Of a stretch of 64,000 nucleotides of DNA, positions 10,301-19,500 are shown piece by piece. Under the pieces are notes generated by a model. It ran no database searches, was not told where the DNA came from, and saw only the letters and a program-made list of their open reading frames with translations. The stretch comes from Bin80 sp965209015 (GTDB lineage: Bacteria > Bacteroidota > Rhodothermia > Rhodothermales > Bin80): assembly GCA_965209015.1 (NCBI GenBank), contig OZ242367.1, forward strand, positions 620,001 through 684,000, written 5' to 3'. Made by a program: the position numbers and the translations under genes. Numbering within the stretch: position 1 is the first letter of the stretch; each line of letters begins with the position of its first letter.

Positions 10301-10404
10301 TCGCAGACCAGATTGTCAGTACTGGAGAAAAATGGATTACGGAACTATCCACACGCGAGTTGAAGAAAATTCTTAAATTGCAAAAAGAGGCGGTTCAGTC
10401 CTGA
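7324..10404 (+). CDS. SNF2-family DEAD-like helicase/ATPase
   Basis: Large SNF2-type ATPase, 1026 aa, of the bacterial class with a long N-terminal SNF2-associated domain (residues 1 to about 540) ahead of the two RecA-like lobes. Seen: motif I DDMGLGKTPQTL (about 573-584), motif II VDEAQNIKNP (about 670), motif III LTGTPVENN, and motifs V/VI as AAGTGLNLTRANHVFHYDR, then ATDRAFRIGQ. It should translocate on double-stranded DNA rather than unwind it. A SWIM zinc-finger gene follows after 32 bases on the same strand, a pairing common in bacteria (HelZ-like SNF2 plus SWIM), where a role in DNA repair or chromosome transactions is suspected but not settled. Confidence 0.93.
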   Translation: MILLHAGICGGQLYLWGEVPFENQTKNLSSSDLLYAAAAIDLANAASETGVRLQAKQAVSLWAWLPTRNGIPLPSSPLISDLPHEDGELSLTAWQITAIQLPVEEAVNFLGACGGKKMLAPGILLGSDVQFFVKVLRFTASLTAHEQFLPGLHHQESDYQARWQPVLTGRDEERATLLARAMPHACRALTQNAETEPKDAPLAIISGMINTILDYLIKLSWIEKSPPGSRSRSARKKSYASVHDQWIHALRSWNADMSGEEQDLEFLDRQIQGWRRSISISSQTPFRLSFRLEEPEDDSEQWYVRYLLNAVDDPSLYIEIADAWVPDKETKSIFSKYGANMQEYLLTSLGHVSSLDPVLESSLKQPRPGGARLDHSGAHLFLTETSWLLQQAGYSVELPAWWSTSGPKRRLSVRAKVSSPKMQGSGVLSLEDLVEFDWQLAIGDEKLSLQEIETLTHMKMPLVKIRGQWMQFDAEAIQQAIDFWKKKGTGKITARNVVHMALGTAQTPSELFFEGVQATGWVGDLLHTLEHGADIEEIPASKEFDGTLRPYQSRGLAWLTFLRQWGFGACLADDMGLGKTPQTLAFIQRYREENGKRPVLVVCPTSVMGNWQKEAAHFTPNLPVLLHHGPKRVKEPDIFKEKALQQAIVITGFPLLHRDAEVLHQVDWGAVIVDEAQNIKNPGTKQAKAARAIQADYRIALTGTPVENNVGELWSIMEFINPGFLYTQAEFKRQFFIPIQVHRSPEAAERLRQITRPFILRRLKTDKTIIDDLPEKQETNVFTQLTKEQVSLYRAVVKETSAALDQSEEGNGIERKGLILATLTKLKQICNHPAQFLHDESAIAMRSGKLNRLTEMLEEVHEVRDRVLIFTQFAEMGRIIQRHLQATFGSEAMFLHGGVPKKQRDRMVERFQHDENGPLFFLLSLKAAGTGLNLTRANHVFHYDRWWNPAVENQATDRAFRIGQTKHVQVYKFVCTGTVEEHINTMIEEKQEVADQIVSTGEKWITELSTRELKKILKLQKEAVQS

Positions 10405-10436
10405 CATTGGACATCTAAGATATCAATCAGGAAATC

Positions 10437-11297
10437 ATGTCCAGATATTATGACTATTATACCCCACCTTCACGGCCACGGACCGTCAAAGGGGGGATCA
10501 AGGCGCAGTCCAAACGGGGAGATTTTGGAACGACTTGGTGGGGGCGTAAGTGGATCGCTACACTTGAGGGATTCAGTATTGGGGCCCGACTCGGGCGGGG
10601 GAAGTCATATGCACGTAGCGGACAGGTATTGTCAATTGATATTGAAGAGGGGATGATTTACTCAAGTGTACAGGGGTCACGCTCGAGGCCCTACCAAGTC
10701 AAAATCAAGCTCAACCCCTTTGACTCATCGGAGTGGGAGCCCCTTATAGAATCTTTACGAGAGCAACCATTTTATGCTGCCCGCCTCTTGGCTGGCGAGA
10801 TGTCTGAGGAATTTGACAATGTTCTGAATGACTCTGGAATTTCACTCTTCCCTAAACAGAGCAATGATCTTCAGTCTGCATGCGGATGTCCAGACTGGTC
10901 TAATCCATGCAAGCATATCGCCGCTGTGTTCTTCCTATTGGCTGAAGAATTTGATCGGGATCCCTTTTTGCTCTTCAAGCTGCGCGGTATGTCGCGTGAG
11001 GAGCTAGTGGCAGCGATAGCAGGTGCTCCAGTGGAGTCGGACAAAGATTTAGAGGCGAGTGAAGAGGTCCCCTATGCGAACGTACCCATCACACCAGATG
11101 CTCAGTTCTGGGACGAGGGATCCTATCCTGATGAGTTGTATGGCGAGGTACGTATTCCCCCTACACCTGCTGCTCTTCCAAAACGATTGGGCAAATTTCC
11201 CTTCTGGCGCGCGGAAGAATCGCTCTTAGATGTCGTGGAACCGCTTTACAAAAAGGCATCCAAGCATGGCCTTCAACTCTTTCGGGGAGAACTGTAG
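10437..11297 (+). CDS. SWIM zinc-finger protein, partner of the SNF2 ATPase
   Basis: SWIM-domain protein, 286 aa. The motif CGCPDWSNPCKH (about residues 148-159) gives the CxCxnCxH zinc-binding pattern with six residues between the cysteine pairs. The N-terminal half begins with a basic Tyr/Pro-rich stretch and WWGRKWI, typical of SWIM proteins next to SNF2 ATPases. An AGGA Shine-Dalgarno sits six bases before the ATG at 10,437. It most likely binds nucleic acid or the SNF2 partner. The 5' spacing supports co-transcription with the helicase. Precise function is unknown. Confidence 0.85.
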   Translation: MSRYYDYYTPPSRPRTVKGGIKAQSKRGDFGTTWWGRKWIATLEGFSIGARLGRGKSYARSGQVLSIDIEEGMIYSSVQGSRSRPYQVKIKLNPFDSSEWEPLIESLREQPFYAARLLAGEMSEEFDNVLNDSGISLFPKQSNDLQSACGCPDWSNPCKHIAAVFFLLAEEFDRDPFLLFKLRGMSREELVAAIAGAPVESDKDLEASEEVPYANVPITPDAQFWDEGSYPDELYGEVRIPPTPAALPKRLGKFPFWRAEESLLDVVEPLYKKASKHGLQLFRGEL

Positions 11298-11601
11298 CGG
11301 CAAGCCACAAACTGAATATTTAAGATTGTACTGATGGCTTCTCCTGTCGCAGGTTCCAGAGAATCGTGAATCAAGGTATGATCACGGCTCAGTTATTCGG
11401 TCAATTCTGTCCCGAAGATCATCATCCCTAACGGGTACCCCCCATAATTTTGATGATCATTCCAATCGAGGGGCACACCTTATCCCCGAAAACTAAATAT
11501 GAGAATTCGGGAGAGGGTTTTGGTCATGCAGGAATAATTTCGTTGTTACTATGACAGAATTGTCCCAGAAAACTGTGAATCACGAAGGTGACGGAGCATA
11601 A
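11298..11601. other. 304-bp intergenic gap with inverted repeats
   Basis: No open frame of note. It holds an 8-bp inverted repeat (GATCATCA at 11,417-11,424 and TGATGATC at 11,451-11,458) and a small hairpin at 11,485-11,511 that resembles one after the giant gene. A GGAG-type ribosome site lies just before 11,602, suggesting the remnant there once had its own start. Confidence 0.6.
11485..11511. repeat. small intergenic hairpin, copy 1
   Basis: CCCGAA and TTCGGG enclose a 15-base loop ending ATGAGAA. The hairpin at 27,886-27,924 has the same inner stem, a 15-base loop and the same ATGAGAA before the right arm. Two copies in intergenic DNA suggest a small dispersed element. Confidence 0.4.
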
Positions 11602-11859
11602 ATGAGGAACAAATCTATTTCTGGACTGGCCTCATCCAAGAGTGGCAGATATGATTCTGAATCGGGCCTCATCAGTCCAATCCCCGGACGCACTGTCGTT
11701 ATGACGACGGCAGTAGCCATGCAGCTATTTGCTTTCTTAGTTATTATCAGGGGTAATCCGAATCCGCCTGATCCGAGTGCTCCATCGCGCTATTACACGT
11801 TTGAGTTCATCCTACAAACAGATGGTTCGCGTGATTTTCGAAATACTACGGACAGCTGA
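11602..11859 (+). pseudogene. hmuY 3' fragment with compensating indels
   Basis: Remnant of a HmuY-type gene, 85 codons. From about 11,650 to the stop it aligns with the last third of the gene at 6334-7098: YDSESGLISP, PGRTVVM, NPNPPDPSAPSRYYTFEFILQ and DGSRDxRNTT are all kept. Between them, relative to the intact gene, 4 bases are lost just after ACGGCA and one G is gained in the later ATCAGGGG, so the frame is wrong for about 14 codons and then restored. The signal peptide, lipobox and N-terminal domain are missing. An unrelated short start (MRNKSISG) replaces them. I take it as a decayed duplicate, not a functional protein. Confidence 0.75.
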
Positions 11860-12272
11860 AAAGTCTCGCTGATGTATTTCTATGGAGAGAGAAGATGGTA
11901 AAGTGTCTGAACTTTATGGCACTAAAAAATGGCGAACTTGGGCATGGTCGCTACGACCATCCTGTATTGTCTCGTGCATCCTTCCCACCAGCATGAACTC
12001 TCAGGCAAGTCCATGAGAAAACAACTCGCAAACCCCGAACAACCCCTGCCATGAAACAAAAACGAAACACATAATTTGGTATTGAGTATAGAAGGTGCTA
12101 AAATTGGGTGCAGGTGTCTCTGGTCTAAAGACACCAATCTAAATCAGCGGGCAAATTTAATCTTAAAGCAGAGCCAAAATGCGCATAGAAAGACATCCAG
12201 AGCATTCCAAGTCTAAAACAAGAGGTTTTCTGGCAAGCACGAATTCATTGAAAAAATTGGGGGGGTAGCATT
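11860..12272. other. 413-bp intergenic region upstream of the first LRR protein
   Basis: No convincing gene. The last 60 or so bases (from about 12,215) are similar to the DNA just before the signal peptide of the giant gene (about 16,730-16,790), so the two surface-protein genes share 5' flanking sequence as well as coding sequence. Confidence 0.55.
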
Positions 12273-15200
12273 TTGTCGTATCGCTCTTTCCTGATCCTTT
12301 TCTTGGTATTTCCAAGTTCATTGTGGGCACAGGACACCACCCCTCCTACGGTTTCCTCTGCGACGGTGGATGGGACCGCCTTGGTGGTGAACCTTAATGA
12401 GGGCCTTGCTTCTGTTAGCGGCCTGACCAATTCTGCTTTCACGGTCAAGAAAACGTCCAGTGGAGGATCCGAAGAAGACCAAACGCTCATCGGCACTCCG
12501 ACTGTCCGTGGGGAAACGGTGCCCCCCACATTAAGCAGTCCTGTGACCGCATCTGATATGGGAACGGTAAAGGTAAGTTACACGGCTCCAACGGAGTCGG
12601 GTGCCAAGCTTCGGGATGCGGCGGGGAGTGATGTGGTGGATTCTATGGATCCTAAAGTGCTCAATATCTGTTCCCGAACCGAGGTCGTGAGAGACGCGAT
12701 TTTGGATCGGATAACCAGAACTAATCTTTGTAATGAGGTCACGAGTGATGATTTAAGAACTATTGATGTTTTAGATCTCAAGCAGAGGGGTATTACTGAA
12801 CTGAAGTCTGATGATTTCAATGGACTCACCAACTTAGGTAGACTCGTGCTTCTTGACAACGAGCTCACGGATCTACATCAAGATCTGTTTGAGGAACTCA
12901 CTAGCTTATCGACTCTTCGGCTTGATAACAACTCCCTCACGGATTTACATCAAGATCTGTTTGATGGACTCACTAGCTTATCGGATCTTAATCTTGATAA
13001 CAACTCTCTCACGGATTTACATCAAGATCTGTTTGATGGACTCACTAGCTTATCGGCTCTTGATCTTGATAACAACTCTCTCACGGATTTACATCAAGAT
13101 CTGTTTGATGAACTCACTAGCTTACGTTTTCTCTTTATTTCTGATAACGAGCTCACGGGGCTGCACGAAGAGTTGTTTGATGGACTCACCAACTTAGAGG
13201 ACCTGACTCTCCAGAACAACGCTCTCACGGATCTACACGAAAATCTGTTTGCTGGACTCACTAACTTAGAGGGCATCTATCTTGCTAACAACGCTCTCAC
13301 GAGTCTACACGAGGAGTTGTTTAATGGACTCACCAACTTAAGTCAAATCTCTCTTCGCAACAACTCTCTTGAGAGTCTACACGAAGATCTATTTAATGGA
13401 CTCATCAGCTTAAGTTTGCTCTCGCTTCAGAACAACGCTCTCACGAGTCTACCCGAAGACCTGTTTGATGGTCTCACTAGCTTACGTTTGCTCTATATTG
13501 CTGATAACGAGCTCACGGGGCTGCACGAAAATCTGTTTGCTGGACTCACTAACTTAAGTTGGCTCTACCTTAATGACAACGATCTCACGGATCTACCCGA
13601 AAATCTGTTTCATGGACTCATCAGCTTAAGTTTGCTCTCGCTTCAGAACAACGCTCTCACGAGTCTACCCGAAGACCTGTTTGATGGTCTCACCAACTTA
13701 GTGACTCTCAGACTTAATGACAACGCTCTCATGGGTCTACATCCAGACCTGTTTGATGATGTTGAGGCAAATCCATTTAATGTTAGCGTGGAGGGTAATC
13801 CCCTTACCTGTGTCCCTGCCAAAATACTTAATCAGGAGAATGTTATTATCATTCCATCCAGTCTTCGCGTTACCTGCCCTAATCCCTCGGTTACCTCTGC
13901 AACGGTGGATGGAACCACCTTGGAGGTGAATTTTAATGAGGACCTTGCTTCTGTCAGCGGCCTAACCAATTCTGCTTTCACGGTCAAGAAAACACCGGAC
14001 GGAGGATCCGAGGAAGCCCAAGCGCTCAGCGGCACGCCAACCGTCAGTGGAAAGAAGGTGACCCTCACATTAGTCAATCCTGTGATCGCATCTGATATGG
14101 GGACGGTAAAGTTAAGCTACACGGCTCCAGCGGAGTCGGATGCCAAGCTTCGGGATGCAGAGGGGCATGCTGTGGTGAATTTTACAGATCTAAAAGTGCT
14201 CAATTTGAGGGGCGGAATCTGTCCTCGGACCGAGGCCGTGAGAGACGCGATTTTGGGTTGGCCTGCGATTGCGATGAGGGCCGAGTTTTGTTATGAGGTC
14301 ACGAGTGATGATTTAAGCACGGTTTTTTTCTTAAATACTAGTCTTAGTGACAAGGGTATTACTGAACTGAAGTCTGGTGATTTCAATGGACTCACTAAGT
14401 TAACCGTACTTAACCTTGCTGATAACAATCTCACGAGTCTACCCGAAGATCTGTTTGCTGAACCGAATGGGTTAACCGTACTTAACCTTGCTGGTAACAA
14501 TCTCAGGAGTCTACACGAAGATCTGTTTGCTGGACTCACCAGCTTAAGTCGGCTCCTTATTTCTAATAACGAACTCACGGATCTACACGAAGACCTGTTT
14601 GGTGGCCTCACCAGCTTAGCTCGGCTTACACTTCATGACAACGCTCTCGAGAGTCTACCCGAAGATCTGTTTGATGGACTCACCAACTTAGGTGAACTCG
14701 AACTTAATAACAACTCTCTCACGAGTCTACATCCAGATCTGTTCGATGATGTTGAGGCAAATCCATTTACTGTTAGCCTGGAAGAGAATGAACTCACCTG
14801 TGTCCCGGCCAAAATACTTAATCAGGAGAATGTCATTATCAATCCCACCAGTCTTCGCGTTGCCTGTCCTGATCTTTCGGTTACGTTAAGTGTAAATCCC
14901 AGCACTATTGGAGAAGAAGATGAGGCCACCGAAGTCACCGTGACCGCTACTCTGGAGGTCTCTCAAACGACTGCCTTACCGGTGACGGTCTCTGTGGGAT
15001 CGGGTACCGCGACCTCAGGAACGGACTTTACGGCGGTCTCCGATTTTACGATCAGCATTCCGGCGAATACCCTGTCTAGCACCGGGACATTCACGCTGAC
15101 ACCTACCTCGGATACTGTGGATGAGCCAGATGAGACCGTGATGATCACAGGAACCAGCACGGTGGAGAATGTAACGGTCACCGGAACCAGTCTTACGATC

Positions 15201-15527
15201 ACCGATGATGATACGTCAACGGCAGCACAGGCACCGACCGAGCTTCCGACCGTGTTTACTCTCCATGGGAACTATCCGAACCCGTTCAATCCGTCAACAA
15301 GGATCCAGTTTGATCTTCCCGAGAGGGCGCAGGTGACGGTGCAGGTCTTAGATGTGTTGGGACGTAAAGTAATGGAGTACCCTGCCCAAGCGTTTGATGC
15401 GGGTGCGAACCAAACTATTGAATTGAATGCGATTCAGCTTGGATCAGGGACCTACCTATATCGAATGATTGCGGTGGGATCGGAGACCAAATATCAGGAG
15501 ACGGGTCGCATGATACTGATGAAGTAG
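12273..15527 (+). CDS. secreted SwmB/LRR/Calx-beta protein with T9SS tail
   Basis: Predicted secreted surface or adhesion protein, 1084 aa, exported by T9SS. It starts at TTG, since a stop lies 21 bases upstream and no ATG is available, with a signal peptide ending SSLWAQ. In order: SwmB-like Ig domain (about 20-130; TTPPTVSSATVDGT), LRR block 1 (about 173-490; some 13 repeats of 24 residues, LTxLHxDLFDGLTxL), second SwmB-like domain (about 545-650), LRR block 2 (about 695-825; 5-6 repeats), one Calx-beta domain (about 866-980), and a T9SS sorting tail (about 996-1084; GNYPNPFNPSTRI, then YLYRM). The head is shared with the giant protein downstream, but the C terminus differs. No enzymatic motif is seen. 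Confidence 0.88.
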   Translation: MSYRSFLILFLVFPSSLWAQDTTPPTVSSATVDGTALVVNLNEGLASVSGLTNSAFTVKKTSSGGSEEDQTLIGTPTVRGETVPPTLSSPVTASDMGTVKVSYTAPTESGAKLRDAAGSDVVDSMDPKVLNICSRTEVVRDAILDRITRTNLCNEVTSDDLRTIDVLDLKQRGITELKSDDFNGLTNLGRLVLLDNELTDLHQDLFEELTSLSTLRLDNNSLTDLHQDLFDGLTSLSDLNLDNNSLTDLHQDLFDGLTSLSALDLDNNSLTDLHQDLFDELTSLRFLFISDNELTGLHEELFDGLTNLEDLTLQNNALTDLHENLFAGLTNLEGIYLANNALTSLHEELFNGLTNLSQISLRNNSLESLHEDLFNGLISLSLLSLQNNALTSLPEDLFDGLTSLRLLYIADNELTGLHENLFAGLTNLSWLYLNDNDLTDLPENLFHGLISLSLLSLQNNALTSLPEDLFDGLTNLVTLRLNDNALMGLHPDLFDDVEANPFNVSVEGNPLTCVPAKILNQENVIIIPSSLRVTCPNPSVTSATVDGTTLEVNFNEDLASVSGLTNSAFTVKKTPDGGSEEAQALSGTPTVSGKKVTLTLVNPVIASDMGTVKLSYTAPAESDAKLRDAEGHAVVNFTDLKVLNLRGGICPRTEAVRDAILGWPAIAMRAEFCYEVTSDDLSTVFFLNTSLSDKGITELKSGDFNGLTKLTVLNLADNNLTSLPEDLFAEPNGLTVLNLAGNNLRSLHEDLFAGLTSLSRLLISNNELTDLHEDLFGGLTSLARLTLHDNALESLPEDLFDGLTNLGELELNNNSLTSLHPDLFDDVEANPFTVSLEENELTCVPAKILNQENVIINPTSLRVACPDLSVTLSVNPSTIGEEDEATEVTVTATLEVSQTTALPVTVSVGSGTATSGTDFTAVSDFTISIPANTLSSTGTFTLTPTSDTVDEPDETVMITGTSTVENVTVTGTSLTITDDDTSTAAQAPTELPTVFTLHGNYPNPFNPSTRIQFDLPERAQVTVQVLDVLGRKVMEYPAQAFDAGANQTIELNAIQLGSGTYLYRMIAVGSETKYQETGRMILMK
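12863..13750 (+). repeat. 72-bp tandem LRR-coding repeats
   Basis: About twelve direct repeats with a 72-base period, each coding for one 24-residue LRR. The first four (12,870-13,130) are nearly identical in DNA, which points to recent expansion; later ones have diverged but keep GATCTGTTTGATGGACTCAC-like cores. Confidence 0.8.
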
Positions 15528-16409
15528 GGTATCCAGAGTGGCTCACCTGCTCAGAATTCAAAGAACGTATTCCAATACTCCTTGGTATTGAAGTGCTTTC
15601 GTATTGAATAAGCGGAAGAGCTTTACGTGTGCTGTGGGAACACCTATTTCTGCGGCAGATGAGCGTCTCCTGTCTCAGCCACCATGCATGAGAAGGCCGA
15701 CGTTTGACTCTACCTATTCAGCTTCGCAAAGGTTGAAGGTGTCTGGTATCATCTATAGTACAGTCGTCCTACGTTAGGTTGAATGGAAAAAAGGAAGGAG
15801 ATCATATGTTAATCCTGCGGCTTGCTATCCAAGTTACAGGCTCTGTCTCTGTCTTCCTGCGCAGCCTTGGGACTGCTTCACGGATCGTTACCTCTCTGCA
15901 GCACGAACTTATACAAGGTTTATCCGTCAATTTGACTGTGAGATCAACTAAACTTTGAATTCTGGGCATCCAGCTTCGCATCCTGAGTTTCCAGCTTCCT
16001 GATTTTTGCCCCGAAGCACCAAATTTGCGGTGTACGGCCCTCCAGACACCTCCCAATCCTGCCCGGCCCCGTCCAAATCCACCAATTGTAGACTAAACCG
16101 AGTTCAGGCGAATAATATGGGATAGACAAATCCTGTCCGCGAAGGAAATCTTCAATTCGATGGCGGAGCACAGTCCAGTCCAATTCTCTGATAGAGAGGG
16201 ATTTCACCGACTTAGGAGAGGTGTCTATTTCACATTTGTGATAAGGAGACATTATGGACGAGGTGGAACCCGTAGCAGGCGATAATTCTGTCTTTCATGG
16301 TCTGGTATACATATGCTTGGGGTAATCCCAGAGAAGGGAAATGAAAACCATTGGAAATGCTTCCAATAACATCGGAATAATAAGCACAAAAATTTATTTG
16401 AATGGAATA

Positions 16410-16480
16410 ATTAAGGAAAATAGTTAAGAATACGTGAATTATTAAGGTTTTTGATAAAAAATTACCATTTATTAAGGTTT
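16410..16480 (+). repeat. three phased ATTAAGG motifs upstream of the giant gene
   Basis: ATTAAGG occurs at 16,410, 16,441 and 16,471, that is at 31- and 30-base spacing, close to three helical turns. The second and third are part of an identical 12-mer TTATTAAGGTTT. They lie directly upstream of a TATAAT and could bind an activator. Confidence 0.5.
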
Positions 16481-16492
16481 ATTGTGTATAAT
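16462..16492 (+). promoter_or_regulatory. candidate promoter of the giant gene
   Basis: TATAAT at 16,487-16,492 with a weak TTACCA 19 bases upstream, 30 bases before the ATG at 16,522. The match to a housekeeping promoter is partial and the Bacteroidota consensus differs, so this is tentative. Confidence 0.35.
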
Positions 16493-16521
16493 CCCTGCGT
16501 TGAACAAAATCAGTACAGTTT

Positions 16522-19500
16522 TTGATGTTTATTGTTTGTAGGTGGTGCTCACGAACCATTGACCATTACATTAATCAAATGTATCTATCAAACTTTCAAA
16601 TCATATATACCCCACTTTTTGTTCTAAACTTCTTGCTATCATTCGTATTCTCAGTAAAATCTATTGGGAGTCGGGTCAGCGGACAGGATCGATCTGAGCG
16701 AGGATCACAAATATTTTGGATTGCGGGAGTTTTTCTGCCATGCAGGGATTCACGAAAAAAATGGAGGCATTTTTGTCCCATTGGTCTGTTCCTTGTTCTA
16801 GTCTCACTTTTTCCGGGTTCGTTATGGGCACAAGACACCACACCCCCTACCGTTTCCTCTGCAACGGTGGATGAGACCATTTTGGTGGTGAACTTTAATG
16901 AGGGTCTTGCTTCTGTCAGCGGTCTGACCAACTCTGCTTTCACGGTCAAGAAAATGCCCAGCGGAGGATCCGAAGTTGACCAAACGCTCATCGGTACTCC
17001 GACCGTCAGGGGGAGAATGGTGACCCTCACATTAAGCAGTCCTGTGATTGCATCGGATAGGGGAACTGTAACGGTGAGCTACACGGTCCCAAGTGATGCG
17101 AATGCCACCCTTCGGGATGCAGCTGACAATGCTGTGGTGGATTTCACGGATCAGAGAGTACTCAACTTGGAGGGCGGAATTTGCCCCCGGAGTGAGGGAG
17201 TAAGGAACTTGATTTTGGATCAAATCACAAGGGTTGATTTGTGTGATGAGATCACGAACACGGATTTAAGAAATATTGTTGAGTTGAATTTTAGTGAGCA
17301 GAGTGGTACACCTGAACTGAAGTCCGGTGATCTTAGTGGACTCACGAATCTCATACGCTTTGTTCTGAGGGACAAAAGAGTTACAAACCTACAGCAAGAT
17401 CTATTTGAAGGACTCACCAGCTTAGAGTCCCTTGACCTGCGCAATAACTCTCTCACGAGTCTACACGAAGATCTGTTTGATGGACTTACCAACCTGAGAA
17501 GATTAAGCCTTGAGAATAACTCTCTCACGGAGTTACATGAAAATCTGTTTGAGGGACTCTCTGGCCTGAAAAAGCTGTACTTAGACGATAATTCTCTTAC
17601 CAACCTGCATGAAGATCTATTTGACGGACTTTCCAGTCTGGAAATACTGTACTTAAGCAGAAATTCTCTTACCAACCTGCATGAAGATCTATTTGATGGA
17701 CTGACCAGCTTAGAGGAGCTGGACTTACGCTATGTCTATCCCACGAGTCTACATGAAGACCTATTTGATGGACTCACTAATTTGAAGATATTATACTTAT
17801 CATACAACTCTCTCACGAGTCTACACGAAGATCTATTTGAGGGACTGACCGGCCTGACCCGTCTTGATTTGAATAATAATTCCCCAACGGGTCTACATGA
17901 AGATCTGTTTGAGGGACTGACGAACTTAGAGGAGTTACGGTTGAATGGTAATTCTCTTTCAGATCTACACGAAGATTTATTTGAAGGATTAACCAGATTA
18001 AATCTTCTAAACTTGGCTTATAACGCTCTTGCGGGTCTACACGAAGATCTGTTTGAGGGACTCAGTAACCTAAGGACGGTAGGTTTGAGTTACAATTCTC
18101 TTATGAGTCTACATGAAGATCTATTTGAGGATATTCGGTCTGCAATTATAGTATTTGTATCTTACAATTCTCTTACCTGTATTCCAAGTAAAATACTTGA
18201 ACAAGGAAATGTTACTATTCGTCCCTCCAGTCTTGTTGCCTGCCCTGATCCCACCATTACGTTAAGCTTAAATCACAGTACCATTGGGGAGGAAGATGAG
18301 GCCACCGAGGTCACCGTGACCGCTACATTAAATGTCGTTCAGGCGACCACCACGCCGGTGACGGTCTCTGTGGGATCGGGTACCGCGACCTCAGGAACGG
18401 ACTTTACTGCGGTCTCCGATTTTATGATCAGCATTCCGGCGAATACCCTGTCTGCCACCGGAACATTCACACTAACGCCTACTTCGGATACTGTGGACGA
18501 GCCGGATGAGACCGTGATGATCACGGGAACCAGCACGGTGGAGGATGTGACGGTCAACGAACCCCGTCTTACGATCATGGACGATGATGCTGCGCCGACG
18601 GTCACCCTCCATCTTTCTCCCACCTCCATCGGCGAAAATGCAGGTAGTTCCACGGTGACGGCAACCCTCAACCATCCCTCCAGCGAAGAGACCACGGTCA
18701 CGATCTCGGTAGATCCAACCTCACCGGCCACCGCGTCGGACTATGCACTAAGTGGGAGCACACTCACGATCGCAGCGGGCGCAACCGAAAGCACGGAGAC
18801 GGTAACCATCACGGCAGAGGATAATGATGTGATTGCCCCCGGCAAGATCGTGACCGTGCAAGGGACGGCTTCAAATACCCAAGGCATCATCGATCCGACA
18901 GATGTGGAACTGACCATCACCGATGACGACTTGGAACTCACGGTGACGCTCAATCTCTCGAGCTCCTCCATCAGCGAAAATGAAGCCTCCACCACCGTAA
19001 CCGCGACACTCAATCACGTCTCCACCGAGGAGACCACGATCACGATCTCGGTGGAGGCAATCTCGCCAGCCACGGCGTCGGATTATACACTAAGTAGGAG
19101 CACACTCACGATTGCGGCAGGGGAAACGGAGAGCACCGAGACCGTGACGATCACGGCCGTGGACAATCCGGTGGATGCACCAGATAAGACGATACAGGTG
19201 CAAGGCACGGCCACGAATGCGCAGGGCGTGACGGGTCCGGCGGCAGTGGAACTGACCATCACCGATGACGAGGAGGCACCGACCATGACCCTGAACCTCG
19301 CATCTGTCTCCATCGCCGAAGACGGCGAGAGTACGACGGTGACGGCTATGCTCAGTCATCCTTCCAGTGAGGAGACGATGATCACAGTATCGGTCCTCCC
19401 TGATGTACCGGCCACCACCGCGGATTACACACTGAGTAATAGTGCACTGACGATTGCAGCGGGCGCGACGGAGAGCACCGAGACCGTGATCATCTCGACC

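Larger units (their letters stand above)
15528..16521. other. 994-bp intergenic region between the two surface-protein genes
   Basis: No gene I can support. A weak hairpin (CAATAC 15,573-15,578 / GTATTG 15,585-15,590) lies after the first gene. Two short minus-strand frames (15,802-16,056 and 15,944-16,252) are unrecognised. The last 140 bases turn very AT-rich and hold three ATTAAGG motifs and a TATAAT, most likely the promoter of the giant gene. Confidence 0.6.

Noticed and set aside
12863..13750. Regular 72-base repeats considered as a CRISPR-like array
   Set aside because: The repeats are in frame inside a gene, code for LRR units, and have no unique spacers.
15944..16252. 102-codon minus-strand frame between the surface-protein genes
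   Set aside because: No motif, odd composition (WWIWTGPG), no ribosome site and no neighbour support. Could be a remnant, but I cannot support it as a gene.
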